Source of the DNA: UBA2365 sp964594045
Lineage (GTDB): Bacteria > Bacteroidota > Bacteroidia > Chitinophagales > Saprospiraceae
DNA length: 57,998 nt
Direction: 5' to 3'
Assembly (NCBI GenBank): GCA_964594045.1
Contig: CAZQKR010000024.1
Location: 1-57,998 of the forward strand
Shown here: in pieces, positions 18,001 through 25,854 of the stretch
Layout: each line of letters opens with the position of its first letter
How positions within the stretch are numbered: position 1 is the first letter of the stretch
Translations under genes and position numbers: made by a program
The notes under the pieces: generated by a model
The model's input: only the letters and a program-made list of their open reading frames with translations
Databases searched by the model: none
What the model was told of the DNA's origin: nothing

Positions 18001-18710
18001 TGGCATTTTCTTTATGGGCAGCAGGCTTTGATGTGAAAGATGTACACATGACTGATCTGATCAACGGCAGAGAAGACCTCAGTGATATTCAGATGATCGT
18101 TTTCGTTGGTGGATTTTCCAACTCTGATGTACTGGGTTCTGCAAAAGGCTGGGCAGGAGCATTTTTATACAATAATAAAGCTAAGGAAGCCCTGGAAAAT
18201 TTCTACAAGAGAAAAGATACCATGAGCCTTGGAGTTTGCAACGGATGTCAATTGATGGTTGAACTGAACCTGCTTGGCATCGAAGAAAGAATTAAACCCA
18301 GAATGTTGCACAATGATTCCGGTAAATTTGAATCCAATTTCATATCGGTCAATATCAGACCTGGCAATTCTATCATGCTCAAAGGTCTGGAACATACCCA
18401 GCTGGGTATTTGGATAGCACACGGGGAAGGCAAGTTTGCTTTTGGTTCGGATAACGACCATTACTTCAATATCCCTATGGTGTACTCTCATTCAACTTAT
18501 CCTGCCAATCCAAATGGTTCCATGTTTGATGCGGCTGCTATCAGTTCTGCAGATGGAAGACATCTGGCTATGATGCCTCACCTGGAAAGGTCTTTGATGA
18601 ACTGGCAATGGGCTTATCATCCTGAAAGCAATAATGCAGAAAGATTCAGTCCATGGTTCAATACCTTTGTCAATGCAAAGGAATGGCTGGAGAAGCAAAA
18701 ATCCGTGTGA
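15030..18710 (+). CDS. purL: Phosphoribosylformylglycinamidine synthase (single-chain)
   Basis: Fourth step of purine synthesis: FGAR + ATP + glutamine to FGAM. This is the large single-polypeptide form (1226 residues from ATG 15030), also found in gammaproteobacteria and eukaryotes. In order: an N-terminal PurS-like part, the linker FGFSQVNSEHCRHKIFNGKF, the first AIRS-like ATPase half (IKAETHNFPTTVEPFNGAAT), GAGGHLNALSELVE, the second half (HDVSAGGLITCLLEMNFANV), and a C-terminal class I glutaminase with nucleophile about C1070 (SLGVCNGCQ) and closing His/Glu in MMPHLERS. An in-frame ATG at 14982 would add 16 residues with no family match, so I prefer 15030, which gives MLYFFGNPE. Monocistronic. 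Confidence 0.97.
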   Translation: MLYFFGNPETTVIAVQSVGPLSEESIGKLTWLFGEAQMIRLAKIAHYFTGPRVEMITPWSTNAVEICHNMGIREVLRIEEFQRTDRNHPVFDPMLQRVYAELNEHIFDIDKTPDPILNVQDIQAFNEQEGLALSPDEVEYLESLSSKMGRLLTDSEVFGFSQVNSEHCRHKIFNGKFVINGQEMEESLFGMIKKTSRTHPNRIVSAYSDNVAFIDGPTIDQFSPERNDQPAFFEMKTIDSVISIKAETHNFPTTVEPFNGAATGTGGEIRDRMAGGKGSLPIAGTAVYMTSYPRTAESRNWEKFTEPRKWLYKSPLDILIKASNGASDFGNKFGQPLICGSLLTFEHDSGFRYFGFDKVIMLAGGIGYAAKKDSHKSLPEPDDAVIVMGGDNYRIGMGGGAVSSVATGEFSNQIELNAVQRSNPEMQKRVANVLRALAEMDVNPVISVHDHGAGGHLNALSELVESTGGIIDLTKLPVGDTTLSFKEIAGNESQERMGLLVKKENLDLIIRIAERERAPIYVVGKTTDDHRLVFFDAVSGQKPIDLSISDMFGNVPKTILEDQTMEFRFEEPEYELTHIHHYLEQVLKMEAVACKDWLTNKVDRSVTGRVVVQQCAGPLQLPLNDLAVVALDYTGVKGIATSIGHAPVAGLISAEAGSVLSVAEALTNLVWAPIEGGLKGVSLSANWMWPAKNNGENDRLYRAVKAMSDFAISLGINVPTGKDSLSMKQQYADKEVFSPGTVIVSTVGEVSDFTKCVGPVIVHGENTVLLYIDFSGSPNHLGGSSFAQLQARLGNHVPVITDPGYFAKCFDTVQSLIQEGLILSGHDVSAGGLITCLLEMNFANVKGGLQLDFNGFQETDLMKLLFSEKPGVVVQLSTESKAMELLSKSGISFYAIGKPQLARSIDLSFKEQLYQFDIDLLRDKWYESSYLLDAKQQSGSMAHERFTNYKNHALQFNLPKVVSHKYVATNGNRPVKAAIIREKGVNGDREMAFSLWAAGFDVKDVHMTDLINGREDLSDIQMIVFVGGFSNSDVLGSAKGWAGAFLYNNKAKEALENFYKRKDTMSLGVCNGCQLMVELNLLGIEERIKPRMLHNDSGKFESNFISVNIRPGNSIMLKGLEHTQLGIWIAHGEGKFAFGSDNDHYFNIPMVYSHSTYPANPNGSMFDAAAISSADGRHLAMMPHLERSLMNWQWAYHPESNNAERFSPWFNTFVNAKEWLEKQKSV

Positions 18711-18959
18711 CAGAAATATTCTGCTATTGAATTGGAATACATTCAGCCGGACCTTCACCTTATGGATATGTTGAGTCAAAATGATAAAGTCATTTAGATC
18801 ACGACCTGACTTTTTTTTAGTGTATCCTGTCTGCCTTCTGTTAACTTATGTTTTCCTGTTGATATGATGACTGATCTTGGCGCTAAAGCCATCACCAGAT
18901 AATTTTCGGAAATTTTAAAAATAAATAAAATACCATGTAGTATTATTTAAAAGATTGTA

Positions 18960-18967
18960 TACATTTG
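18960..18967 (+). promoter_or_regulatory. TAnnTTTG -7 element of the DUF2249 operon
   Basis: TACATTTG, 33 bases before the ATG at 19000. It shows that the TTG at 18955 cannot be the translation start. No clear -33 TTG, which would fit an activator-dependent promoter. Confidence 0.45.
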
Positions 18968-18999
18968 CATTATCTATATTTAGTATAAATAAAAATAGT

Positions 19000-19839
19000 A
19001 TGATCATTAATGCAAAAAGCAAGATTTCAGACATCATCAGGGAGGATCCCAATGCCATTGAGGTCATTGCTTCAATCAACAAACATTTCAAAAAACTGAG
19101 GAATCCATTGCTCAGGAAGATACTGGCTTCAAGGGTGAATGTGCAGGATGCAGCCAAAATAGGAAATGTAGAACCATCCGTCATTTTGCTCGAACTCCAA
19201 AAGATCGGATTTTCCATAGAAACAAATTCTGCCCGAACCAAAGATGAGGAAGCTTTAATTTTTCCGTCTAATTCAACCAATACCAATGAACTTATGAAAA
19301 GTAATGAACATTCCGGAGTTGTGATCACTATGGATGTCAGGCCAATTTTAGATGGAGGAGAAGATCCGTTCAACACCATCATCAAAAGGCTGAAGGAACT
19401 GCTTCCCGGGCAAAAATTGCTGATCATCAATTCTTTTGAACCGGTTCCCCTGATCAATCTGCTAAAGGAAAAGGGTTATGCCTCAGAAACGACAAGACCT
19501 GTTCTGGGTGAGGTCCATACACTTTTTTTTAAACAGACCGGGCTGCCCGATCAAACAACTGCCAAATCAGAAATTTTTAAAAATGATCATGCATTGTTTG
19601 AAAGTAAACTTATGGATTATAATGGCGTATACAAAACAATAGATGTTAGGGATCTTGAAATGCCCTTGCCTATGGTCAGTATCCTCCAAGAAATTGAACA
19701 GCTTGAAATCGGTCAGGCTTTATTGGTGGAACATAAAAAGTTCCCCCAGTTTTTACTCGAGGAGTTATCATCACGGGGATATAGCATGGTATCACAAGAA
19801 TTGTCGGCACAACATACCCGGTTGCTGATCTACCATTAA
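19000..19839 (+). CDS. DUF1858-DUF2249-DUF2249 protein
   Basis: A 279-residue cytoplasmic protein with an N-terminal DUF1858-type helical domain (about 1-75, ISDIIREDPNAIEVIASIN) and two DUF2249 domains (about 106-178 and 210-279). Each DUF2249 copy has the hallmark DVR motif (MDVRPI, IDVRDL), then P...I...L..L..GQ.LL(I/V), and ends with EKGY or SRGY. These small ferredoxin-like/TusA-like domains are found near denitrification and NO-handling genes in Bacteroidota. The exact function is unknown; a role in copper or sulfur delivery or in NO-stress physiology is inferred. The protein starts at ATG 19000, directly behind a -7 element. It heads an operon with the COX1/NnrS-like membrane protein and the DUF59 protein. 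Confidence 0.88.
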   Translation: MIINAKSKISDIIREDPNAIEVIASINKHFKKLRNPLLRKILASRVNVQDAAKIGNVEPSVILLELQKIGFSIETNSARTKDEEALIFPSNSTNTNELMKSNEHSGVVITMDVRPILDGGEDPFNTIIKRLKELLPGQKLLIINSFEPVPLINLLKEKGYASETTRPVLGEVHTLFFKQTGLPDQTTAKSEIFKNDHALFESKLMDYNGVYKTIDVRDLEMPLPMVSILQEIEQLEIGQALLVEHKKFPQFLLEELSSRGYSMVSQELSAQHTRLLIYH

Positions 19840-19905
19840 TTAGCATCCTTTTTTTGGTTGAAACACAAAAAAAGGATTCATTATAATATTAAAAAATTGT
19901 GTAAA

Positions 19906-21195
19906 ATGATCGGATTGAGTACGGAAAGAGCACCATCACCTTCGTTAGTTGTACCTTATTTTGCCTTTTCTGCAGTATCATTTCTTGTGCTCAGCATACT
20001 GATTTTCATGGCAGTTCCTGTGCTGACACTGCACTTTATGAATCCCAAAATACTGGCTTTGACCCATTTAGCTGCTTTGGGCTGGATCACTATGATCATT
20101 ATGGGTGCTTTGTACCAATTGGTTCCAGTGATTTTTGAAACCGGATTGTTCAGCCAGAAACTGGGAAAAATTAATTTTTATATATTCGGTCTGGGCATTT
20201 TCGGATTGGCCTGGTCATTTTGGTCTATGCACTTCAAAAACTGGTTGTTTTCTTCGGGTGCTTTGATTTTTATTGCATTTTTACTTTTTTCGCTGAATAT
20301 TTTCAAATCGATTGCTCAGAGTAAAAAAAGCCATTATGCCGGCAGAATGGTGCTCGCTTCTATGTTTTGGTTACTGCTCACTGGTTTGCTTGGATTTTTA
20401 CTGACCTTGAACTACACGTATCCTTTTATGAGACAACAGGATTTTAACCTGCTTAAAATGCATGCTCATTTCGGTATGGCAGGTTGGCTATTGTTTCTGG
20501 TTATGGGTGTATCATCAGTCCTGATCCCAATGTTTCTGGTATCTCATGACCTTAAAGAAAACCATCTGAAAAAAGCTTTTTATTTCAGCAATACAGCACT
20601 GTTATTGTTGTCTCTGGACTGGCTTTTCCTGGCTGGCAGTAAATACAAGATCGTTTATGTGTTGCTGTTTTTGTTCGGCTTAAGTTATTATATCAGATAT
20701 ATTTACGACTCTTATAAAAAGAAAGTCCGAAAGCTGGATATTGGTATGAAACATACGATGATATCATTTTTGTTTTTGCTGATACCGGTCTTACTGGCAC
20801 TCCTGATGAGCCTAAAGGGATGGTTTGATTTAAAAAACATGCATAAACTGATCATTCCTTACGGATTAAGTATTTTTTTGGGTTTTTTCAGCAACCTGGT
20901 CCTCGGTCAGTTGTACAAAACCTTACCATTTATATTATGGCTTCACCGCTTCAAGCACCTTGTAGGTAAAAAGGACACGCCAATGCCACGGGATCTTTAT
21001 TCTGAACGGCTGGCCAACTGGCAATACTACTTTTATTTAATGTCCATGCTGTCATTTTCACTGGGTTTTCTGCTTGGGCTGAACATTTTATTGTATGGTG
21101 GAGCGGTTTTGCTCATTCTCACAGCAATATTATTTAATATGAACGTATTTTCGATAATTTTCTTCAAAAAACAAGGCTCTTCAACAGAGAGTTAA
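19906..21195 (+). CDS. COX1/NnrS-like polytopic membrane protein
   Basis: A 429-residue inner-membrane protein with about twelve helices. Its LALTHLAALGWITMIIMGAL (H54) and LLKMHAHFGMAGWLLFLVMG (H186, H188) resemble the heme/metal-binding helices of the heme-copper oxidase subunit I and NnrS families, though it lacks the full set of six oxidase histidines as far as I can see. Such stand-alone COX1-like proteins occur beside DUF2249 and DUF59 proteins in Bacteroidota and are suspected to act in NO protection or oxidase assembly. The start is ATG 19906; a TTG at 19858 would add a basic 16-residue stretch and is less likely. 66 bases downstream of the DUF2249 gene, 29 bases upstream of the DUF59 gene. 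Confidence 0.82.
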   Translation: MIGLSTERAPSPSLVVPYFAFSAVSFLVLSILIFMAVPVLTLHFMNPKILALTHLAALGWITMIIMGALYQLVPVIFETGLFSQKLGKINFYIFGLGIFGLAWSFWSMHFKNWLFSSGALIFIAFLLFSLNIFKSIAQSKKSHYAGRMVLASMFWLLLTGLLGFLLTLNYTYPFMRQQDFNLLKMHAHFGMAGWLLFLVMGVSSVLIPMFLVSHDLKENHLKKAFYFSNTALLLLSLDWLFLAGSKYKIVYVLLFLFGLSYYIRYIYDSYKKKVRKLDIGMKHTMISFLFLLIPVLLALLMSLKGWFDLKNMHKLIIPYGLSIFLGFFSNLVLGQLYKTLPFILWLHRFKHLVGKKDTPMPRDLYSERLANWQYYFYLMSMLSFSLGFLLGLNILLYGGAVLLILTAILFNMNVFSIIFFKKQGSSTES

Positions 21196-21224
21196 ATTTT
21201 TATTCATTTGCAAAAAATTTATTT

Positions 21225-21653
21225 ATGAAAGAAATATACAGTAACAATGGCTCATTCTGGTCAAAATGGATGAAAAAACTTACTGGTGGGAAGGGAAAAC
21301 AAATCCCTGAACCAACCGTAAATTATGACACATCTCAAAAATCCGCCGGCAGCAAAGAGGAAAATGAAATCAGGAATGTGCTCAAAAAGGTAATTGACCC
21401 TGAACTGGAGATCAATATTGTTGATCTTGGCCTGATCTATAAAATTGAACCCGGTGAAAAGAGCATTTTTGTAGAAATGACACTTTCTACTCCGGCTTGT
21501 CCGATAGGTGATGTGATCGTACAGAATGTTATGGACACATTGCAGCAAGCTTACCCGGGAAAAGAGGTGGATGTCAACCTGGTATTTGAACCTGCCTGGC
21601 ATCCGGGTCTACTGACAGAATACGGGAGACAGGCTCTGGAAGGAAAGGTTTGA
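21225..21653 (+). CDS. DUF59/MIP18 family Fe-S metabolism protein
   Basis: A 142-residue protein of the SufT/PaaD/MIP18 group, helpers in Fe-S cluster maturation. The conserved core begins near residue 48: VIDPELEINIVDLGLIY (DPE and DLGL motifs), EMTLSTPACPIGD with the key Cys at about 92, VNLVFEPAWHPGLLTEYGR at the end. The first 45 residues are a basic, poorly conserved extension. It closes the DUF2249-COX1-like operon, suggesting it matures an Fe-S or heme protein used in low-oxygen or NO conditions. That role is inferred from context. ATG start. Confidence 0.9.
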   Translation: MKEIYSNNGSFWSKWMKKLTGGKGKQIPEPTVNYDTSQKSAGSKEENEIRNVLKKVIDPELEINIVDLGLIYKIEPGEKSIFVEMTLSTPACPIGDVIVQNVMDTLQQAYPGKEVDVNLVFEPAWHPGLLTEYGRQALEGKV

Positions 21654-21958
21654 ACAATTTGATATCCCAACATGAATGCGATGCGGTCCTTCTATACGGA
21701 TTCACGTAATTTTACTTTGGAAAATAGTGAATTATTTTATACTTACTTTTCAACGAAGAACGTTTTCTGAGGCTTGATTATCAATCAAAATTATCGAATG
21801 TGATTTGATAAAGCACTATTTACAACTCTCAATAGAACTTTGGAATACGACATCCGGTATGCATTGAGGAGAACTGATCAACCCAAAACAGTTAACAAAA
21901 TCAACTGGCGCTGGTTAAAAAAATATATATTTGCATTTTGAATTTTCAAGTGTAGTGT
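21654..21958 (+). promoter_or_regulatory. Intergenic region with ribA -7 element
   Basis: A 305-base gap. It contains TATATTTG (21926-21933), a TAnnTTTG -7 element 25 bases before ribA. No FMN riboswitch features (no AGGGGC...GGGTG-type core) are visible, and I see no other gene or repeat. Confidence 0.4.
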
Positions 21959-22534
21959 ATGCTCAGAATTGCTGAAGCCTGGATTCCAACCGGGCATGCC
22001 AAATTCAGAATGATCACCTATTCAAATGGTGAAACAGACAAAATGCCGCATATTGCCCTCGTTCATGAAAAAATGGACGCTCGCAAGCCGGTACTCGTGC
22101 GTATTCATTCTGAATGCATGACCGGCGATCTTTTCCATTCTACCCGTTGTGATTGCGGGGAACAGCTGAATAAATCGATGGAGATGATCTCAGACCGGAA
22201 TGGTGTGCTGATCTATCTCAGACAAGAGGGCAGGGGAATTGGTCTGACTAATAAACTAAAAGCATACAACCTCCAGGATGAAGGGGCAGATACCTATGAA
22301 GCCAATGAGGAACTAGGTTTTCATCCAGATGAAAGGAATTATAACGATGCGATCGAGATCATCAGGGATCTCAACATCCGTGAAGTCATCCTGTTGACCA
22401 ACAATCCTGAAAAAATTCATTCTTTTGAAAATTCCGGGATTGAACTGATACGCAGGGAACCCATTCTGACTGAACCCACACCTGATAACTTCATGTACCT
22501 GGAGGCAAAAAAACATAAAGGTCATTTGCTATGA
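21959..22534 (+). CDS. ribA: GTP cyclohydrolase II
   Basis: First step of riboflavin synthesis, opening the GTP imidazole ring with loss of formate and pyrophosphate. A stand-alone 191-residue GCHII, not fused to RibB. Zinc ligands C53, C64 and C66 are in HSECMTGDLFHSTRCDCGEQ; the nucleotide-binding RQEGRGIGL follows at 88-96, and the GADTYEANEELGF and NNPEKI segments are standard. All catalytic residues are intact, so it should be active. ATG 21959, 25 bases behind a -7 element. The YjbR-like gene follows after 26 bases in the same transcript. Confidence 0.96.
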   Translation: MLRIAEAWIPTGHAKFRMITYSNGETDKMPHIALVHEKMDARKPVLVRIHSECMTGDLFHSTRCDCGEQLNKSMEMISDRNGVLIYLRQEGRGIGLTNKLKAYNLQDEGADTYEANEELGFHPDERNYNDAIEIIRDLNIREVILLTNNPEKIHSFENSGIELIRREPILTEPTPDNFMYLEAKKHKGHLL

Positions 22535-22560
22535 TCCTTCATTCACCAAAGGTATAGAAC

Positions 22561-22926
22561 ATGAACTATGAAAAATTAAGGTCCTACTGCCTTTCCAGAA
22601 AATATGCTCAGGAATCTTTGCCGTTTGATGAGCATACATTGGCTTTCACCGTTGGAGGAAAGATCTTTGCATTGACAGGACTTGATGAACCTGAAGTCAA
22701 AGTCAATCTTAAATGTGAACCAGATTATGCAATAGAATTGAGAGAACAATTTGATTTCATCCTCCCGGGCTATCACATGAATAAAAATCACTGGAATACC
22801 GTTTTTGCACAAAAAATTCCAGCTGACTTGTTAAAGCAATTGATCGACCATTCCTATGACCTGGTCTACCAGGGATTACCCAGAAAACTTAGAAATGAAC
22901 TCGAATTGATACAAAAAATGGACTAA
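22561..22926 (+). CDS. MmcQ/YjbR family protein
   Basis: A 121-residue protein of the MmcQ/YjbR family, small double-wing proteins with a CyaY-like fold, often called DNA-binding without proof. The conserved pattern is complete: ESLPFDEHTLAFTVGGKIFA, then VNLKCEPDYAIELRE, PGYHMNKNHWNTV, and DHSYDLVYQGLPRKLRNEL at the end. Normal length. It follows ribA by 26 bases, so it is likely co-transcribed, but no link with riboflavin is established. Confidence 0.92.
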   Translation: MNYEKLRSYCLSRKYAQESLPFDEHTLAFTVGGKIFALTGLDEPEVKVNLKCEPDYAIELREQFDFILPGYHMNKNHWNTVFAQKIPADLLKQLIDHSYDLVYQGLPRKLRNELELIQKMD

Positions 22927-23000
22927 AAACCTCCATTTTTATTGATTTTTGTTAATAAATTGTAAAAAGACAAAAAAAAATAAAAAAAAATTCAATTTTA

Positions 23001-23032
23001 TTTGCACCATAAATTTCCCTGACCTATCTTTG
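23001..23032 (+). promoter_or_regulatory. Full Bacteroidota promoter ahead of a putative sRNA
   Basis: TTTG (23001-23004), 20 bases, TATCTTTG (23025-23032): both elements match the sigma-ABfr consensus with normal spacing. The expected transcription start is about 23039. No coding region follows before a strong terminator. Confidence 0.65.
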
Positions 23033-23038
23033 TATCAT

Positions 23039-23122
23039 CAAACAGAAAATATATATCAAATATATAAAGAAGTAGGGTGAACTGGTTTTCATGGGGCAAC
23101 GCTTGTTGCCCCGCTTTTTTTT
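23039..23122 (+). ncRNA. Candidate orphan small RNA (about 84 nt)
   Basis: Transcript bounded by the full promoter at 23001-23032 and the terminator at 23093-23122. The 5' half is AU-rich with a possible UAUAUAU/AUAUAUA hairpin (about 23050-23067), then an unpaired AAGAAGUAGGGUGAACUGGU segment that could be a seed, then the terminator stem. The only internal ATG-initiated frame runs through the terminator and encodes a 25-residue peptide of no visible merit. No similarity to an RNA family that I recognise. Confidence 0.5.
23093..23122 (+). terminator. Strong intrinsic terminator
   Basis: GGGGCAAC (23093-23100), loop GCTT, GTTGCCCC (23105-23112), GC, then eight T. A textbook intrinsic terminator on the plus strand, 61 bases after the end of the full promoter. 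Confidence 0.85.
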
Positions 23123-23225
23123 ATATACTTTCCTTTTTTCAGATTTCCAAAATAGTCATCGTCATTGAATACTTAATTCATTGATATAGTTGAATATATA
23201 TCATTTCACCTCTGAAACAAATAGC

Positions 23226-23273
23226 TTTCAATGATTTGTGTGCAGGCATTAAGATACATTTTCTAACAACTTC
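23226..23273. repeat. Interspersed repeat copy D (3' remnant)
   Basis: TTTCAATGAT, then GCATTAAGATACATTTT, then AACAACTTC, matching the last 48 bases of copy B (33131-33178) with few changes. Upstream of 23226 the match is lost, except for a weak ATTGATATAGTTGAA echo at about 23180 that may be the other end of a deleted copy. Confidence 0.6.
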
Positions 23274-23282
23274 GACAATAAA

Positions 23283-23317
23283 AAAAGAATAGTGGCTTCA
23301 AATGCCACTATTCTTTT
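23283..23317 (-). terminator. Intrinsic terminator of glnN (bidirectional)
   Basis: AAAAGAATAGTGGC (23283-23296), 7-base loop, GCCACTATTCTTTT (23304-23317): a perfect 14-bp stem with T-runs on both strands, about 100 bases after the glnN stop. Confidence 0.8.
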
Positions 23318-23418
23318 ATCTAATATTTGCCAGTATTGGAACTGTTGGTTTTTACTTGAAGTCCTTTACTTCCACAACAGCTTGAAATTAATTTTCAAAA
23401 TAAAATGTCATCCGAGCC

Positions 23419-25611
23419 TTACCGGGAGAAGAGAATTTCCCTGTATTTTGGTAAAGGCCATAGTGTATCATCCACCAGGAGCTCAAGTTCATCTACATGA
23501 GTCCTGATCTTATCAAAGAATGGTTTCACTTTTTCTGCAAAATCAATGGCTTTGGCTCGAGTATCAGAAATGTTTTGAACCTCCTCCAAGGTTTTTTCAA
23601 GCAATTCAATATTGTTGTATGCGCCCGTGATAGCGTTGGAAGTTCTGTAAAAGATTTCCTTGTGAACACCAAGTGACCTCGATTCAAGACCTGACTTTTC
23701 CGCTTTGGAAATGGCATCCGCCAATGCACTCTGATACTTGAAAGCTGCTGGCAGGATCTGGTTTAAAGCCAACTCTATAATGATTTTGGCTTCTATTTTG
23801 ACTTTAGTGATGTATTCCTCCAGAAATATTTCATGACGCGCCCTCAGTTCCCGTTCGGTAAGCACTTCCTCATTCGTAAAAACCCTGATGCTACTTTCAT
23901 TGAGGATTGCATCCAGGGCCAAAGGAGTGGATTTAATGTTTTTTAGCCCTCTTTTTTCCGCTTCAATTTCCCATTCTTTACTGTAATTATTCCCTTCAAA
24001 CATGATCTTTTTGGATTCGATAAGACACTCCCTGAGGGTTTTCAAAATAGCGCTGTCTCTTCTGTCTCCTTTTTTGATCAGTAAATCCACCTTTTGTTTG
24101 AAATCTTTCAATTGATCTGCCATGATGGTATTCAAAGTGATCATGGCGCGGGAACAGTTTGCCGAGGAACCGACAGCCCTGAACTCGAATTTATTGCCTG
24201 TAAATGCAAATGGTGACGTCCTGTTCCTGTCTGTATTGTCCATCATGATATCAGGGATCATTTTATGGATGTCAAGTTTAAGGTCCATTTCGTCTTCATC
24301 CGAGAAATCTTCATCTACCCTGGTTTCCAATGCATCCAATACCTTATTCAGGTAAGAACCAACAAAAACAGACATAATGGCCGGAGGGGCTTCGTTAGCG
24401 CCCAACCTGTAATCATTGCTTTCTGATGCTATGGAAGCCCTCAACAGGTCAGCATGATCGTGTACAGCCTTGATCGTATTAATGAAAAATGTGAGAAACT
24501 GCAGGTTATTCCTTGGTGTTGATCCGGGAGACAACAGGTTGGTGTGTTCGTCCGTCATCAACGACCAGTTATTGTGCTTTCCTGAACCATTGATCCCGGC
24601 AAAAGGTTTTTCATGCGTCAATACGATCAGATTATGCCTTCTGGCAATACGATCCATGAGATTTACCAGCAATTGGTTGTGGTCAACTGCTATGTTGGCT
24701 GCTTCAAACATTGGTGCACATTCAAACTGGCTTGGTGCAACTTCATTGTGTCTGGTCCTTAAAGGAATACCCAACTTGTGCGATTCATTTTCGAGGTCCA
24801 GCATAAAAGCATAGACCCTTTCCGGAATTGCTCCGAAATAATGATCGTCCAGCTGTTGACCTTTTGCAGGAGCCCTTCCAAAGACAGTCCGGCCATTGGC
24901 CAAAAGGTCCGGCCTTGCATAATACATAGCTTTATCAATCACAAAATATTCCTGTTCCCAGCCAAGGGTCGCAGTTACTTTTTTAACATGCCTGTCAAAA
25001 TACCTGACCACTTCGGTAGCTGCTTTATCCACAGCCTCCATTGATTTGATCAATGGTGCTTTATGATCCAGAGCCTCACCTGTGTATGAAATAAAAACAG
25101 TGGGAATACAAAGGGTTTTTCCACCTCCGATGTCCATGATGAACGCAGGGCTTCCGGGGTCCCAGGCAGTGTAACCCCTTGCTTCAAAAGTCGCCCTTAA
25201 ACCTCCGCTTGGAAAAGATGAAGCATCCGGCTCCTGCTGAACCAGCTCAGATCCGCTCAATCGTTCGATCGCATTGCCCGCTGCATCAATTGTAAAAAAT
25301 GAATCATGCTTCTCAGCTGTAGCTCCGGTCAGTGGCTGAAACCAGTGCGTGTAATGGGTTGCCCCTTTTTCCATCGCCCAGGACTTAATTGAAGAAGCGA
25401 TCTGATCTGCCAGCTCACGACTGATCTTGACTCGATTCTCAATGGAATCCCTGAATCCGGCAAAAGCAGAAGACGATAAATAAGTCTTCATTTTGGATAT
25501 GGTGAACACATTTTCATTATAAATGGCTGAAATTTTCGAAGTAGTGGCCTTCTGAAGCTCAGTTGGCCTGCCTGAAAATACGTCTATTGCATTCTTTCTT
25601 CCGTTGGACAT
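23419..25611 (-). CDS. glnN: Glutamine synthetase type III
   Basis: ATP-dependent synthesis of glutamine from glutamate and ammonia. The 730 residues and the order of motifs identify GSIII, the dodecameric form typical of Bacteroidota and cyanobacteria: THWFQPLTGATAEKHDSF near residue 80, SSFPSGGLRATFEARGYTAW, GWEQEYFVID, APSQFECAPMFE, LTHEKPFAGINGSGKHNNWS (the conserved glycine/His loop), and FRAVGSSANCSRAMITLN. The C-terminal half is helical as expected. ATG 25611 (MSNGRKNAIDVFSG) is preferred; a TTG at 25650 would add 13 residues. Monocistronic, ended by the hairpin at 23283-23317. Regulation is not visible in the sequence. Confidence 0.97.
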   Translation of the reverse strand: MSNGRKNAIDVFSGRPTELQKATTSKISAIYNENVFTISKMKTYLSSSAFAGFRDSIENRVKISRELADQIASSIKSWAMEKGATHYTHWFQPLTGATAEKHDSFFTIDAAGNAIERLSGSELVQQEPDASSFPSGGLRATFEARGYTAWDPGSPAFIMDIGGGKTLCIPTVFISYTGEALDHKAPLIKSMEAVDKAATEVVRYFDRHVKKVTATLGWEQEYFVIDKAMYYARPDLLANGRTVFGRAPAKGQQLDDHYFGAIPERVYAFMLDLENESHKLGIPLRTRHNEVAPSQFECAPMFEAANIAVDHNQLLVNLMDRIARRHNLIVLTHEKPFAGINGSGKHNNWSLMTDEHTNLLSPGSTPRNNLQFLTFFINTIKAVHDHADLLRASIASESNDYRLGANEAPPAIMSVFVGSYLNKVLDALETRVDEDFSDEDEMDLKLDIHKMIPDIMMDNTDRNRTSPFAFTGNKFEFRAVGSSANCSRAMITLNTIMADQLKDFKQKVDLLIKKGDRRDSAILKTLRECLIESKKIMFEGNNYSKEWEIEAEKRGLKNIKSTPLALDAILNESSIRVFTNEEVLTERELRARHEIFLEEYITKVKIEAKIIIELALNQILPAAFKYQSALADAISKAEKSGLESRSLGVHKEIFYRTSNAITGAYNNIELLEKTLEEVQNISDTRAKAIDFAEKVKPFFDKIRTHVDELELLVDDTLWPLPKYREILFSR

Positions 25612-25808
25612 TTTTAAATCGTTTTGTATTTTATTTAAATAATTATGCAAAAAAAGATAGATTTTGACGTAATATCAAATAATATCTAATAAATATTTGA
25701 TAATTTAATAGAAATATCATGAATTTATCCAAAATATATTATATATTAATTTTTGTAATGTAAATTTTTGTGAAATTGGATTCATTTTCGTGTTAGACTT
25801 CAGGATTG

Positions 25809-25838
25809 TTTGATTCTCTGAATAATTCCTTATTTTTG
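25809..25838 (+). promoter_or_regulatory. Promoter of the S8 peptidase gene
   Basis: TTTG (25809-25812), 18 bases, TATTTTTG (25831-25838). The start site would be about 25845, ten bases before the ATG at 25855, so the TTG at 25849 is not needed as a start. Confidence 0.6.
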
Positions 25839-25854
25839 GAAAAATGTTTTGAGT

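Larger units (their letters stand above)
22927..23418. other. Convergent intergenic region: sRNA unit, repeat remnant, glnN terminator
   Basis: This 492-base gap between convergent genes is unusually rich. It holds a complete promoter (23001-23032), a strong terminator (23093-23122), a remnant of the interspersed repeat (23226-23273) and the glnN terminator (23283-23317), each given separately. Confidence 0.6.

Noticed and set aside
23092..23169. 25-codon frame through the sRNA terminator
   Set aside because: It translates the terminator stem and its T-run; no peptide features.
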